The translations under genes and the position numbers were made by a program. Under the pieces are notes generated by a model. That model saw nothing but the letters and a program-made list of their open reading frames with translations, was not told where the DNA came from and did no database searches. Below are positions 16,378 to 25,945 of a DNA stretch of 64,000 nucleotides, piece by piece (positions within the stretch are counted from its first letter, which is position 1; the number at the start of each line of letters is the position of its first letter). Location of the stretch: the NCBI GenBank assembly GCA_046047235.1, contig JBJOII010000005.1:9549-73548 (forward strand). Direction: 5' to 3'. Source of the stretch: JBMTVN01 sp046047235 (GTDB lineage: Bacteria > Verrucomicrobiota > Verrucomicrobiia > Limisphaerales > JAHDYP01).

Positions 16378-18309
16378 ATGAAAGAGGCGCCACCACCCGG
16401 AATGAATGCAGACAAAGGTTGCCTGCTCGGCATCGAGGGAGGAGCAACCCGCACGGTCTTCGTTTTAGCAACGACAGATCTGAGCCAACTCGCCCGCGCG
16501 GAGGCAGGTCCCGGAAATGTCCGGCTGCTGAATGACCGGGCACTGATAGATCTCCTCCGCCAGGCTCCCGCTGCCGGAAAACCTATCCGCGCCATCGCCA
16601 TCGGATTGGCGGGCGCAAGGGAGCCTGCCGACAAGCAACGCATTCTCGCTGCCGCATCCAAGGTATGGCCCGACATTCCCTGTTACGCTACGCACGATCT
16701 TGAGACCGCATTGATCGCCGCAGAAGTGGCGAAACCCCGAGTTCCGTTAACGGGGAGAAAAGGGTCGCACGTCAGCGTGCTGGTACTGAGCGGGACCGGG
16801 GCGTGTTGCTGGGGAAAAACCTCCGCCGGAAAAACCCTGCGGGTCGGAGGCTGGGGACACCTGCTGGGGGATCGCGGCAGCGCGTATGCGGTGGCACACA
16901 GCGCACTCCGATCCGTGCTGACAGAAGCAGACCGCACCGGGCCCTGGCCTAAGCTCGGGGCGGCCTTACTGCGGAAAGCCGGCCTTTCCAGCCCGGATGA
17001 ACTGGTGGCCTGGATGCAAACCGCCGAGAAAACCGCCGTCGCCGCATTGGCAGTGGAAGTATTCCAGGCGGCAGCAAAAGGCGATCGCTTGGCACGGTTG
17101 ACCCTTCAGAACGCGGCATCAGAACTGGCCACCGATGCGTTGGCCTGTGCAGCCCGACTAGCCGGCAGGCACTCCCGCATCACCTTTGTCTTCGCAGGCA
17201 GTTGCCTGACTCGACAGCCACAGTATGCCAGGGCCGTGGCGAGACAGATCCGGACCCGATATAAACAGGCCCACATCGTTCCGCTTCCCGCCGAGGGAGC
17301 GTGGGGGGCGGTCCTGCTGGCAGCACGGATCAAACCAGCAGCAACCTCCATCCACCAGCGTGCGAATACGACCCCGCCCCCCTCGTCCACTCCCCTGCCT
17401 CACCTGCCCCTCTCAGCCCTGGTGCAGTCCCCTACTGAACAACGCAACCCCCGATCCAACCAGCTCGACCGCCTCTCGTTGTCCAAGGCCGTTGACCTGT
17501 TCCTCGCGGAGGAACCCAGGGTAGTAGCCGGGCTGGTTCAGGAGAAAGCAGCCCTCCTGAAGGCCTGTCTCCTCATACGAAAACACCTCCAGTCGGGCGG
17601 CAGACTGCTCTATGTCGGCGCCGGAACCAGCGGACGCCTCGGGGTTTTGGATGCCAGTGAGTGCCCCCCCACCTTTTGCTCTCCACCCGAACAGGTGCAG
17701 GGAATCATCGCAGGGGGATACCGCGCGCTGGCCGACGCCGTAGAGGGGGCAGAAGATGATGCCCACGGCGGTGCGGCGGCCATGGCAGGTCGCGGAGTAG
17801 ACTCCAAGGATGTTGTTGTGGGAATTGCCGCAAGCGGAAGAACCCCCTTCGTCTGGGGAGCCCTCGGCGCCGCTCATGCGCGCGGCGCCGGGACAATCCT
17901 CGTCTGCTTCAATCCAACGGTGAAGGAGCTCCAACACCCGTTTCCCAAGGTCGTTGTGGCAGCGGACGTAGGCCCGGAACTGCTGACCGGATCCACCCGA
18001 CTCAAGGCCGGAACGGCTACAAAGCTGGTCTTGAACATCTTCAGCACGCTGGGAATGGTCGGCCTCGGAAAGGTCTATAAGAACTGGATGATCGACTTGA
18101 ACCCGTCCAACGTCAAATTACGTCACCGGGCCACCCGCCTGCTCCAATCCATCGCCGGGGTGGGAACCAACGAAGCCAGGCAGCTGCTTGAAAGCACCAA
18201 CTGGAAGGTCCGCCAGGCGTTGGAGACCGCGATCCGGAGCGGTCGGAAGAGGCCGGCCGCAACCGGCAGCAAGCGCACCCGCAAAAACGGAAATGCGACT
18301 AACGGATGA
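16378..18309 (+). CDS. Amino-sugar kinase fused to N-acetylmuramic acid 6-phosphate etherase (MurQ)
   Basis: Two-domain peptidoglycan-recycling enzyme. Residues about 10-310 are a BadF/BadG-type N-acetylglucosamine/MurNAc kinase (GIEGGATRTVF phosphate loop, TGACCWG and GGWGHLLGDRGSAY). A Pro/Ser/Thr linker of about 35 residues follows. From about residue 354 comes MurQ (TEQRNPRSNQLDRLS, LYVGAGTSGRLGVLDASECP with the catalytic Glu, and a C-terminal GVGTNEARQLLE helix). The kinase could make MurNAc-6-phosphate and pass it to the etherase. ATG 16378 is chosen; ATG 16402 is also possible. The open frame runs upstream to 15976, antisense to the lipoprotein gene, and that part is rejected. Confidence 0.9.
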   Translation: MKEAPPPGMNADKGCLLGIEGGATRTVFVLATTDLSQLARAEAGPGNVRLLNDRALIDLLRQAPAAGKPIRAIAIGLAGAREPADKQRILAAASKVWPDIPCYATHDLETALIAAEVAKPRVPLTGRKGSHVSVLVLSGTGACCWGKTSAGKTLRVGGWGHLLGDRGSAYAVAHSALRSVLTEADRTGPWPKLGAALLRKAGLSSPDELVAWMQTAEKTAVAALAVEVFQAAAKGDRLARLTLQNAASELATDALACAARLAGRHSRITFVFAGSCLTRQPQYARAVARQIRTRYKQAHIVPLPAEGAWGAVLLAARIKPAATSIHQRANTTPPPSSTPLPHLPLSALVQSPTEQRNPRSNQLDRLSLSKAVDLFLAEEPRVVAGLVQEKAALLKACLLIRKHLQSGGRLLYVGAGTSGRLGVLDASECPPTFCSPPEQVQGIIAGGYRALADAVEGAEDDAHGGAAAMAGRGVDSKDVVVGIAASGRTPFVWGALGAAHARGAGTILVCFNPTVKELQHPFPKVVVAADVGPELLTGSTRLKAGTATKLVLNIFSTLGMVGLGKVYKNWMIDLNPSNVKLRHRATRLLQSIAGVGTNEARQLLESTNWKVRQALETAIRSGRKRPAATGSKRTRKNGNATNG

Positions 18310-18386
18310 ACCCGCTCCTCCAGAAACCCATCGTTTCCCCGTTTCCCTCCCATACCTTTCTCCGCTAAATTCCCCGCCCGAGAATC

Positions 18387-19829
18387 ATGCATACCTTGTT
18401 GCTCATCGATGACGAAGCCGACGTGCAGTATTCGTTCAAACGGATCTTCGACACCCCGAGCGTCCGCCTGCTTCCCGCCACCAGCGGAGAGGAAGGCCTG
18501 CAGCTGCTGACAAAAGTCCATCCCGACGTCGTGATCATGGACATCCGCATGGGGGGGATGAGCGGACTGGAAACTCTCCGCAAACTGCGGGAAATCGACG
18601 GCAAGATACCGGTCATTATGATGACGGCTTACGGCACGACGCGCACAGCGATCGAGGCCATGAAGCTCGGAGCTTTTGACTACCTTCTAAAGCCCTTCGA
18701 TATCGATCGGCTCAAGCAAGTCGTAAACGCAGCCCTGAAGGCCGCCGAGGACATGCGGCGGGTGGTGTCTTACGAACCCTTGCTGGAATCTGAAGACTAT
18801 GACCTGGGGATTATCGGCCGATCCGAACCGATGCAAACGGTGTTTAAAACCATCGGCCAGGTCGCAGGATCCGATGCCACAGTCCTGATCACCGGCGAAA
18901 GCGGTTCGGGCAAGGAACTCGTGGCCCGGGCCATCTACCATCACAGCCAAAGAAGCGAGCGCCCATTTCTGGCAATCAACTGCGCGGCCATCCCCGAGCA
19001 GCTTCTGGAATCAGAACTCTTCGGCCATGAGAAGGGCGCCTTCACCGGGGCCACCAGCCAGCGCATTGGCAAATTTGAGCAATGCCACGGTGGAACCCTC
19101 TTCCTCGATGAGATCGGCGATATGTCGCCCTCAACCCAAACCAAAATCCTCCGCGTGCTGCAGTCCGGCGTGTTCGAGAGAATCGGCGGCAACCAATCCA
19201 TCCAGACCGACGTAAGAATCATCGCCGCCACCAACCGCCCTCTGGAACAGGCCGTGGCAGAGAAGACCTTTCGCGAAGATCTCTTCTACCGCCTCAACGT
19301 TGTCCGTATCCGCCTGCCGGCGCTGCGGGAACGCCCCCAGGATATCGCCCTGCTGGTAGACTACTTCCTGAAGAAACAAGCGCACGCCACGAAGTCAGCA
19401 GTGCGAACTGTCTCGCCGGATGCCATGCAAAAGTTGCTCGCGCATCCCTGGCCAGGCAATGTGCGTGAGCTCGAGAACGCCATACACCGTGCAGTCGTCT
19501 TGTCGAAAGGCGATGTCGTGGGCCTCTCAGACCTCCCCCCGGAAGTCCTAGGCGCTGCGGCAGACAAGGCACCGGAAACCTCCCCCCTGGAACCATCCGC
19601 CCAACCACCCAACTCACCGGAAGAACTGGCCAAGGCCCTGTTCGTCTGGGCGAAAGACCACCCCGACCTGCAGGTCATCCCGGCCGTGGAGCGCGAGCTG
19701 ATTCGTCAGGCCTTGCTGGACACTCAAGGCAACCAAGTGAAGGCCGCCCGCCTGCTCGGCATCACCCGGGCGACGCTCCGAAAGCGAATCGAACGCTTCC
19801 AACTGCGCCGCGAACTGGCCATCAACTAA
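18387..19829 (+). CDS. Sigma-54-dependent NtrC/PilR-like response regulator
   Basis: Transcription activator of sigma-54 promoters. The receiver domain (residues 1-120) has the acidic pair D8/D9, phosphoacceptor Asp52 (VIMDIRMGG) and the conserved Lys in LKPFD. The AAA+ domain has Walker A GESGSGKE (about 170) and an intact GAFTGA loop (217-222). A FIS-type helix-turn-helix closes it (GNQVKAARLLGITRATLRKR). No sensor kinase is adjacent. Its place next to the pil operon and the presence of a sigma-54 promoter before the pilin gene suggest a PilR role, which is inference. Confidence 0.93.
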   Translation: MHTLLLIDDEADVQYSFKRIFDTPSVRLLPATSGEEGLQLLTKVHPDVVIMDIRMGGMSGLETLRKLREIDGKIPVIMMTAYGTTRTAIEAMKLGAFDYLLKPFDIDRLKQVVNAALKAAEDMRRVVSYEPLLESEDYDLGIIGRSEPMQTVFKTIGQVAGSDATVLITGESGSGKELVARAIYHHSQRSERPFLAINCAAIPEQLLESELFGHEKGAFTGATSQRIGKFEQCHGGTLFLDEIGDMSPSTQTKILRVLQSGVFERIGGNQSIQTDVRIIAATNRPLEQAVAEKTFREDLFYRLNVVRIRLPALRERPQDIALLVDYFLKKQAHATKSAVRTVSPDAMQKLLAHPWPGNVRELENAIHRAVVLSKGDVVGLSDLPPEVLGAAADKAPETSPLEPSAQPPNSPEELAKALFVWAKDHPDLQVIPAVERELIRQALLDTQGNQVKAARLLGITRATLRKRIERFQLRRELAIN

Positions 19830-19859
19830 AAAACCCACCCGTTTCCGGGTGGGTTTGTT
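19826..19859. terminator. Bidirectional intrinsic terminator between convergent genes
   Basis: An 11-bp perfect stem (19831-19841 with 19846-19856, loop TTTC) has As before it and GTT after it. It serves the regulator gene on the plus strand and the secretin gene on the minus strand, where the run of T after the stem is longer. Confidence 0.85.
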
Positions 19860-19886
19860 GGACAGTAATACAACCGCGGGGTCCGC

Positions 19887-21416
19887 TTAGTAGACGGGTT
19901 CGCCCCAATCGTAAGGCTCAACCCCGTCCCACGGCTCATCAAAGCTACCCATGTCCCGGGCGTCCGGATCCTGCGGGACCGGCGTCTGTAGGAAGGTCGA
20001 TTCGGTAGGCGTAAAGTCGCCATCCTGAACCACGGTCGGCGTCACGAAGATCAGGAGGTTACCCTTCCGGCGGGACTTGGACTTGTTGCCAAAGATGTAC
20101 TTCATCCCCGGCAGATCACCCAGAATCGGCACCTTGGTGCTGCTCTTGCGCGTCGTGTCAGAAAGCAGACCGCCGAGAACCAGCGTGTTGCCACTGGGGA
20201 TCATCACAGAGGTCGTGATCTTGCGGATCGAGAAGATGTTCGCCGAATACTCCTCACCATTGAACACCTGCGTATCCACGCTCTCGATATCCGAAACCTC
20301 AGGCACAACGGTCAGCGAAATCTGATCATTGGCCGAAATACGCGGAGTCACCTCCAGGATAATACCCAGGTTGGTGTAAGTGATATCCACCGCATTACCC
20401 ACCTGCGTGCCGCCCTGGGTTACCTTGAAGATCGGAACCGCCCGGGTCACCAGCAAGGTGGCCGGTTCGTTGTCCGAAGTCACCGCGCGCGGGGTGGCCA
20501 GCGTCTCCGTCTCGGTATCCTGATTGAAGAATGAAAACACAGCGCGAGCTCCATCCGCATTCAGGTAAGCCACCGGATGCTGAAAACCGCTGCTGAGAAA
20601 CGCCGCCAACCCTGGGGTGATACCCGAAGCGATGGGAGCATTCAGCGGCTGTTCCGTTCCTCCACTAGAGGACGAGCCGCTACTACCACCCGCCTGGCTC
20701 ATACCATAGCTGTTATTCCCGGCGTAGATGTTCTGGGCTTGGAAGGTGCCGGCCCAGTTAATCCCCTTAACCGACTCCGGGTTCCGGGTAGTCTCGAGGA
20801 TGCGGGCCTCAATCAGCACCTGACGGGTGGCTGTGTCCACTTTGTCGACCAAATTACTGATAGCCAGGATTTCCTTCTCAGTAGCCAACACAATCAACTG
20901 GCTCGTGCGGCCGTCAGGAATGGCTTGGCTGCGGCCTTCCATCGTCGGCTTGATAATGGAAACCAGATTCGAAGGGTTGGTGTATTTGAGCTGGAAGATC
21001 TCCATCTGGAGAGGTTCTGCCGCAGCCGGATCCTTCACGGTGACCCGCGAAATACCCGTCCGGGGATCACGCTCCAAACGAAGGTTGTTGTTGTTCAGCG
21101 TGGCTTCGAGCACCGCTTCGGCGGTGACCTTCTCGAGGCGGATGGAGACCAGCGGGTAGGCAGATTGACCGTCACCGCCCGGTGCCGTAACCCGCGGATC
21201 AAAAATGATGTTCAAGTCGGCCTGCCGCGCAAGGGTCTTGATAACATCCACCAAGGGAGCGTCATCGAATTGAACGAGGGGGAGTACCTCCGCTACACGA
21301 GCCGGACTGTCTTGAATCGGCGCACTGCTGTCCGTAGCGGGATTTTCCTGGGCACGGCATAGGCCTAGTGCCAGAGTCGCTCCGAAGCAGATAGCCACTG
21401 CTATTTTGGTCTTCAT
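19887..21416 (-). CDS. Secretin of the type IV pilus/type II secretion family (PilQ-like)
   Basis: Outer-membrane secretin, the channel through which the pilus passes. ATG 21416 gives a signal peptide (IAVAICFGATLALGLCRA). One short N domain (LPLVQFDDAPLVDVIKTLAR) and an NolW-type domain (IFQLKYTNPSNLVSIIKP) come first. A Ser/Gly loop then leads into the secretin core, with the VPILGDLPGMKYIFG signature near the end. At 509 residues it is shorter than proteobacterial PilQ and lacks AMIN domains. It is the last gene of the pilM-N-O-P order, 129 bases after the previous gene. Confidence 0.88.
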   Translation of the reverse strand: MKTKIAVAICFGATLALGLCRAQENPATDSSAPIQDSPARVAEVLPLVQFDDAPLVDVIKTLARQADLNIIFDPRVTAPGGDGQSAYPLVSIRLEKVTAEAVLEATLNNNNLRLERDPRTGISRVTVKDPAAAEPLQMEIFQLKYTNPSNLVSIIKPTMEGRSQAIPDGRTSQLIVLATEKEILAISNLVDKVDTATRQVLIEARILETTRNPESVKGINWAGTFQAQNIYAGNNSYGMSQAGGSSGSSSSGGTEQPLNAPIASGITPGLAAFLSSGFQHPVAYLNADGARAVFSFFNQDTETETLATPRAVTSDNEPATLLVTRAVPIFKVTQGGTQVGNAVDITYTNLGIILEVTPRISANDQISLTVVPEVSDIESVDTQVFNGEEYSANIFSIRKITTSVMIPSGNTLVLGGLLSDTTRKSSTKVPILGDLPGMKYIFGNKSKSRRKGNLLIFVTPTVVQDGDFTPTESTFLQTPVPQDPDARDMGSFDEPWDGVEPYDWGEPVY

Positions 21417-21545
21417 TCTTATGATCGTTAACGGGTTATGTATTACTGTTGAACCGACATTAGCAACTTCCACGCCATACTGCACCCAAACTACCGACAC
21501 CCTCACCGCAACCCCCGGCTGAACCCCTGCCCCCAGACCCGACAC

Positions 21546-22088
21546 CTACTCCAACTGCTTCCGGTAGACGTTGGTCTTACCCACAACAATAAACTCAACC
21601 GAGTTCTCGTAGACTTTGAGCACCTTGAGCTTCAACTGCCCCAAGTCATCGGGGAGTTTCACCGGAGCCTCATCTCCCTCAACAAAGGTCTTCCCGTTGA
21701 TTAATGCCACCTTGGATCCCTCGAACCCGGTAATACCCCGAAGAACAACATGCCGCGCCACGAGTTGCTCCTCCGGCACAACAGCCTGAACCGGACCGGT
21801 GTTTGCCAGCCCCCAGCGACGGCGCGACGCAGGGAAGAACGGGTCCCGAACATCCGGATTTTCGTCGGTGATAAACACCGACTTGGGGATATCAAATTGG
21901 AAGGGCTTCGCAGACGCGGCAGCCTCATCGCCCCCGGACTCCTCCTGCCCTGCCCCAGCCTCCGCCCCGGAGTCGGCCGCCCAAGCATGGCCACCCAAGG
22001 TGAGCATGCCGGCAAACAGGCAACAACGCAGGACCGTCGCTGCACGCAACGGTCTGGTATCCAAAGAGAATGTCAGATAATCCTTCAT
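21546..22088 (-). CDS. PilP/GspC-position pilus assembly protein
   Basis: A 180-residue exported protein in the pilP position. ATG 22088 has GAGAG close upstream, and its signal sequence ends near HAWA. A Glu/Gly/Ala linker precedes DENPDVRDPFFPASR, similar to the RDPFxP segment of PilP/GspC-type proteins. The C-terminal part is beta-rich (VVLRGITGFEGSKVALINGK), like a PilP homology region. The next gene upstream stops five bases before. The identification rests on position and the DPFFP motif more than on overall similarity. Confidence 0.7.
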   Translation of the reverse strand: MKDYLTFSLDTRPLRAATVLRCCLFAGMLTLGGHAWAADSGAEAGAGQEESGGDEAAASAKPFQFDIPKSVFITDENPDVRDPFFPASRRRWGLANTGPVQAVVPEEQLVARHVVLRGITGFEGSKVALINGKTFVEGDEAPVKLPDDLGQLKLKVLKVYENSVEFIVVGKTNVYRKQLE

Positions 22089-22093
22089 GGCTC

Positions 22094-22726
22094 TCAAGCA
22101 GCTGGCTGGGTCAGGGCAACCACTTCAAATTTAAAGCTGAGCTTCTCGCGCTCCGGATCTACCCCTGCATCCGCCTGCTTCTTCGCGGTTGAAACCGCAT
22201 CTTCGACCGAACCCACAGCCACCGGCACAGGCGCAAGCTCCAGATTCTGCGTCCGGAACATGGGGTTAGAATTCTCGAAATTCGCAATGAAGGCTCCGAT
22301 GTGCTCGAAAAAACCTTCGCCGGCAACTTTGAAGGTAATGGCCCGATAAGGAAAATCGCCGATCATCTCCACGTCCTGCGACTTGGAAGGAGCATCCACA
22401 GTCATCTGAAGTTCCGGAAACGCTTCCTTGGAATCGTTAATCAGATCTCGCGCCCAAAGATACGGATCACGGCTGTCAGCCATGGCCGCTTCCAGCTGTG
22501 AAAGGGAGTTAGATAGCGCATTGGCCTCAGTCTGTAGAGCGGCCGCTTTGCTCACGTAACTCTGCGCATTCACCAGCTTTTCCTTGGCTTCCTTGCTAAG
22601 CACACCGTGCCGATCGATCGCATTCCGCGTGCTCTGGATCAATAGCTGCCAGATCACCGCCCCTGCAGCCAACGTGAGAATCACCGTTAGCACGAGTTGG
22701 TTGCGCTTGTCCTTGGAGAGTTTCAT
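22094..22726 (-). CDS. PilO-like inner-membrane pilus alignment protein
   Basis: A 210-residue bitopic protein. A short cytoplasmic head (MKLSKDKRNQ), one membrane helix (LVLTVILTLAAGAVIWQLLI), a coiled coil (about 40-90) and a ferredoxin-like C-terminal domain match PilO. PilO pairs with PilN in the alignment subcomplex between inner-membrane motor and secretin. It starts three bases after pilN, which implies cotranslation. Call by gene order and architecture. Confidence 0.75.
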   Translation of the reverse strand: MKLSKDKRNQLVLTVILTLAAGAVIWQLLIQSTRNAIDRHGVLSKEAKEKLVNAQSYVSKAAALQTEANALSNSLSQLEAAMADSRDPYLWARDLINDSKEAFPELQMTVDAPSKSQDVEMIGDFPYRAITFKVAGEGFFEHIGAFIANFENSNPMFRTQNLELAPVPVAVGSVEDAVSTAKKQADAGVDPEREKLSFKFEVVALTQPAA

Positions 22727-22729
22727 GTC

Positions 22730-23404
22730 CTAGCGCTCGCGTTCCTCAAACTTAAATTCCAATACAAACTCCTGATAGGCCGTCGACCCCGGACCCAAGT
22801 CCCGCATCACCGCCCCCATCGAAATCGTTTTACCTGCCGCACCATTGGTGCTGAAGAAGGGCTGGGCAGCAATGCGGTCCTGCGTTGGCTTCACCTGATC
22901 ACCAGGGTTGGGGCTGACGTCGACCAAATCGACCATGACAGTGGTGGCTTCCTTGGAAATAGCCGGAACCCTCGGCGCAGTAATGACCCCGGCCTTGTTC
23001 GTGCGCGCCGCTATCGCCGCTGTGACACTGAATTTCTGAAGGGTATTCAGCCGACGCAACCGCACCTGAGGATGTGAGGCCAACTGAAGTGCATTCAGGC
23101 AGTTACCCCAGAGTACGCGGGTAGAAGCCAGTTGCTGCAGGGAATCCAGCCGGGTCTTGTACTGGGCGATGGCAGCCTCATCCGCCAAGGCTTGCTTGAA
23201 TTTGGCCTCGATCTGTTTGAACTGGGCCTGACTCGCCGAGGTTTGGCGCCGCACCCCCATGAACTGGAACTGCAGGTAAGCACCCCAAGCCAACAACACC
23301 GCCACCAGCCCCGCCGCCACATAAGTAGCCCGCTTAACCGGATCGCGACGACGCTCCTCGTCCCGGACCTGCTGTTCCGCCAGAAAATTGATACGGATAG
23401 GCAT
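22730..23404 (-). CDS. PilN-like inner-membrane pilus alignment protein
   Basis: A 224-residue bitopic protein starting MPIRINFLAEQQVRDEERRR, which matches the INLLP-type N-terminal motif by which PilN docks on PilM. One membrane helix (TYVAAGLVAVLLAWGAYLQF), a coiled coil with many Gln and Ala (about 55-95) and a C-terminal beta domain follow. It begins four bases after the pilM stop. Architecture and order fit PilN. Confidence 0.78.
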   Translation of the reverse strand: MPIRINFLAEQQVRDEERRRDPVKRATYVAAGLVAVLLAWGAYLQFQFMGVRRQTSASQAQFKQIEAKFKQALADEAAIAQYKTRLDSLQQLASTRVLWGNCLNALQLASHPQVRLRRLNTLQKFSVTAAIAARTNKAGVITAPRVPAISKEATTVMVDLVDVSPNPGDQVKPTQDRIAAQPFFSTNGAAGKTISMGAVMRDLGPGSTAYQEFVLEFKFEERER

Positions 23405-23408
23405 AGGG

Positions 23409-24470
23409 CTAGATCATCGTTAAGGCCGCACCAATGGCCGTTCCTAGCAGGGCTGCTTCAGTTTCAAAATTCGCCATCTGCTGGGCCGGAAGCGCAGGAG
23501 TCAGGCCGGCCACCGGATTCCAGGCCACACAGGGCACCATCAGCTCGGATTGAAGCACCTCGAGAAAAAAGTCCGAGCGCGCCGCAGCGCCTGAAACATA
23601 GACCTTCCCCACCGTGCGGTCCTGCTGGTGCTCGAAGAAATCAATCGAAGCACGAAGCTCACGAGCCAGCGGCGAAAGCATCGGGATCAGGGTGCTTTCG
23701 ACCTCATGAGCCAGCCCAACTTTAATACCCTCAGCCTCGCTGTAGCTCGTGCCCAAGGCCTCAGCCAAGCCCGTGGTCAACTTGTCACCGCCTACATTGA
23801 CTACCCGGCTCAGAATGATCTCCCCCTCCTGCAAAACACAGATGGCCGAGTGCCTGAACCCCAGATCCACCATCGCAAACGCTTCCTTGCCGAAAACCTC
23901 CGGCTCCGCACTCTCAAACGAGTTGATCGGACAGATCAGCTCAGGAACCACCGCCTCGACCTGCAACCAGGCACCCTTGGCCAAATTGATGCACTCCTGG
24001 AGAATCGGGTTCTTGACCGCACCAACCAAAACCTTGGTTTTTTGTCCCGGTTTGGGCGCCTCGCCCGAAGCGTTGGCCCGGGGCGGCCAGATGTGACAGT
24101 CAAAGGCCGAATCAGCCAAATCCTGCTGGAGATAGGATCGCGAATTAAAACGTAGCATGGACCGCATATCCCCCACCGGAACCAGCGGCATCTCGGCCGG
24201 CCGCAACAATGAATCCGAAGCGGAAACCGTCATCACCACGGCTTTGGTTTTCGCCGAGAGCGCAGCAAGCAGCTTGGACATCTTGTCCTTGGGGTCCATC
24301 ACCCCGCCGTCCGCGCCGCCCTGCATACAGTCCAGGACAGCATAATTCGTGAGGGAAAAACCTCCCCCCTTACGCTGAATACACGCTGCTTTGGCACTAT
24401 GGGCCCCCAAATCAATACCAATGATTTGGTCACGCCTCTTTGTACCGCTTCCCAAAAACGGCAAAGCCAT
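23409..24470 (-). CDS. pilM: PilM-like actin-fold pilus assembly ATPase
   Basis: Cytoplasmic actin-like protein that binds the PilN N-terminus. The phosphate-1 block is IIGIDLGAHSAKAACIQRKG, phosphate-2 is AMVDLGFRHSAICVL, and the adenosine region is VYVSGAAARSDFF. The 353 residues are the usual length. It is the first gene of a minus-strand operon (pilM, pilN, pilO, pilP-like, secretin) with gaps of a few bases. pilB, pilC, pilT and pilD are not in the window. Confidence 0.85.
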   Translation of the reverse strand: MALPFLGSGTKRRDQIIGIDLGAHSAKAACIQRKGGGFSLTNYAVLDCMQGGADGGVMDPKDKMSKLLAALSAKTKAVVMTVSASDSLLRPAEMPLVPVGDMRSMLRFNSRSYLQQDLADSAFDCHIWPPRANASGEAPKPGQKTKVLVGAVKNPILQECINLAKGAWLQVEAVVPELICPINSFESAEPEVFGKEAFAMVDLGFRHSAICVLQEGEIILSRVVNVGGDKLTTGLAEALGTSYSEAEGIKVGLAHEVESTLIPMLSPLARELRASIDFFEHQQDRTVGKVYVSGAAARSDFFLEVLQSELMVPCVAWNPVAGLTPALPAQQMANFETEAALLGTAIGAALTMI

Positions 24471-24773
24471 ACGTCAGTCTCTAATGCTTTCGCATTTCAT
24501 TTGCAAGAATTACGTCCCTCATCCAACCCGCTAACCCTCACTTAGCAAGCAGCTTGCCTGCCGTTCGGAGAGTCCGTACCACCCGGAGCATCCGTCTGCC
24601 CCTTTCTTCGTTTTTACGCCGACCTCTCAAGTTCCGCTTGGCAGCCTCACTCAGCACTGGCAGATTCTCGCTCCTGCAGTCGTGTGCAAGACTGGACAAC
24701 GAGTGACCCGATCAGTCCAACGTTGGAACAGTCTATCGGCGTTGAGCCCGCAGGACTGAAGGCCTTCTTGGTC
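24471..24773. other. Intergenic region between pilM and tRNA-Thr
   Basis: About 300 bases that must contain the divergent promoters of the pil operon (minus) and tRNA-Thr (plus). No good sigma-70 pair stands out. I looked for a GG-N10-GC sigma-54 site before pilM and found only one with 11-base spacing, so none is claimed. No small gene is seen. Confidence 0.4.
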
Positions 24774-24848
24774 GCCAGTTTAGCTCAGTGGTAGAGCAAC
24801 GGTTTTGTAAACCGTCGGTCGTCGGTTCGAGTCCGACAACTGGCTCCA
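24774..24848 (+). tRNA. tRNA-Thr (anticodon UGU)
   Basis: A full cloverleaf: acceptor stem GCCAGTT (24774-24780) pairs with AACTGGC (24838-24844), the D-arm is GCTCAGTGGTAGAGC, the anticodon stem ACGGT/ACCGT encloses loop TTTGTAA (anticodon TGT), and the T-arm carries GGTTCGAGTCC. The CCA end is encoded in the DNA (24846-24848). Confidence 0.97.
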
Positions 24849-24911
24849 TGGCTGTTTGGGTACGCTCTTCCAACAAGCAGCACCGGGCCGCAGCGGAGAT
24901 CTCCAAAACCG

Positions 24912-25925
24912 ATGAATAAAGCCCTTATTACCGGAATCACCGGCCAGGATGGTTCGTACCTCGCTGAACTCCTGCTGGGAAAAGGTTACGAAGTGCACGG
25001 TATTATCCGTCGTGCCAGCACCTTCAACACAGGACGTCTAGACTCCATTTATAAGGACCCGCACGTGGAGAAGCGTCGCCTCATTTTGCACTACGGCGAT
25101 ATGAGCGACGCAAGTGCGCTGGCCCGGCTCATCGGGAAGATCCAACCGGAAGAGGTCTACAATCTGGCGGCGCAGAGCCATGTGCGCGTCAGTTTCGATG
25201 CTCCGGAATATACTACCGACATCACCGCCACCGGTGCGGTCCGTTTGCTCGAAGCCATCCGGGAGACGGGTATTCAACCCCGCTTTTACCAGGCATCATC
25301 CAGCGAGATGTTCGGGCTGGTGCAGGAAACCCCGCAGTCAGAGAAAACGCCGTTCTACCCGCGCAGCCCCTATGCCTGCGCCAAGGTCTATGCCCACTGG
25401 ATCACCGTAAACTACCGGGAATCCTACGGTCTGCACGCCAGTAACGGCATCCTCTTCAACCACGAATCCCCCCGTCGTGGCGAAACCTTCGTCACCCGCA
25501 AGATCACCCGCGCCGTGGCCCATATCCGAGCCGGACTCCAAAACCACCTCTATCTTGGCAATCTCGATGCCCAACGTGATTGGGGCTACGCCAAGGAATA
25601 CGTCGAGGCCATGTGGCGCATGCTACAGCAGGACAAGCCGGATGATTACGTTATTGCCACCGGCGAAACACATTCAGTGAAGGAGTTCCTGGAAGTCGCC
25701 TTCTCCCACGCCGGTCTCGACTGGCAAAAACACGTCAAGATCGACGCCCGTTACTACCGACCGGCCGAGGTCGACCTGCTGATCGGCGACGCCACCAAGG
25801 CAAAACAACAGCTCGGCTGGGAACCCAAAACCAAGTTTGACGGCCTTGCCCGGCTAATGGTGGATGCGGATATCAAGCGCCTGGAGGATGAACAGGCCGG
25901 CCGGGTGCGTATCTCGAATGCCTAG
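24912..25925 (+). CDS. gmd: GDP-mannose 4,6-dehydratase
   Basis: Makes GDP-4-keto-6-deoxymannose, the first step to GDP-fucose, for surface polysaccharide. The short-chain dehydrogenase fold is clear: GITGQDGSYLAELLLGKGYE binds NADP, SSSEMFG and YACAKVYAHW carry the catalytic Ser/Glu and Tyr-x3-Lys. At 337 residues it has the family length. It begins 63 bases after tRNA-Thr. Its pathway partner fcl lies next door but faces it on the other strand. Confidence 0.96.
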   Translation: MNKALITGITGQDGSYLAELLLGKGYEVHGIIRRASTFNTGRLDSIYKDPHVEKRRLILHYGDMSDASALARLIGKIQPEEVYNLAAQSHVRVSFDAPEYTTDITATGAVRLLEAIRETGIQPRFYQASSSEMFGLVQETPQSEKTPFYPRSPYACAKVYAHWITVNYRESYGLHASNGILFNHESPRRGETFVTRKITRAVAHIRAGLQNHLYLGNLDAQRDWGYAKEYVEAMWRMLQQDKPDDYVIATGETHSVKEFLEVAFSHAGLDWQKHVKIDARYYRPAEVDLLIGDATKAKQQLGWEPKTKFDGLARLMVDADIKRLEDEQAGRVRISNA

Positions 25926-25945
25926 GACGCCCACCCCACCTCAAA

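Noticed and set aside
24498..24520. Sigma-54-like site upstream of pilM
   Set aside because: GG and GC elements are 11 bases apart instead of 10, so it does not meet the spacing rule.
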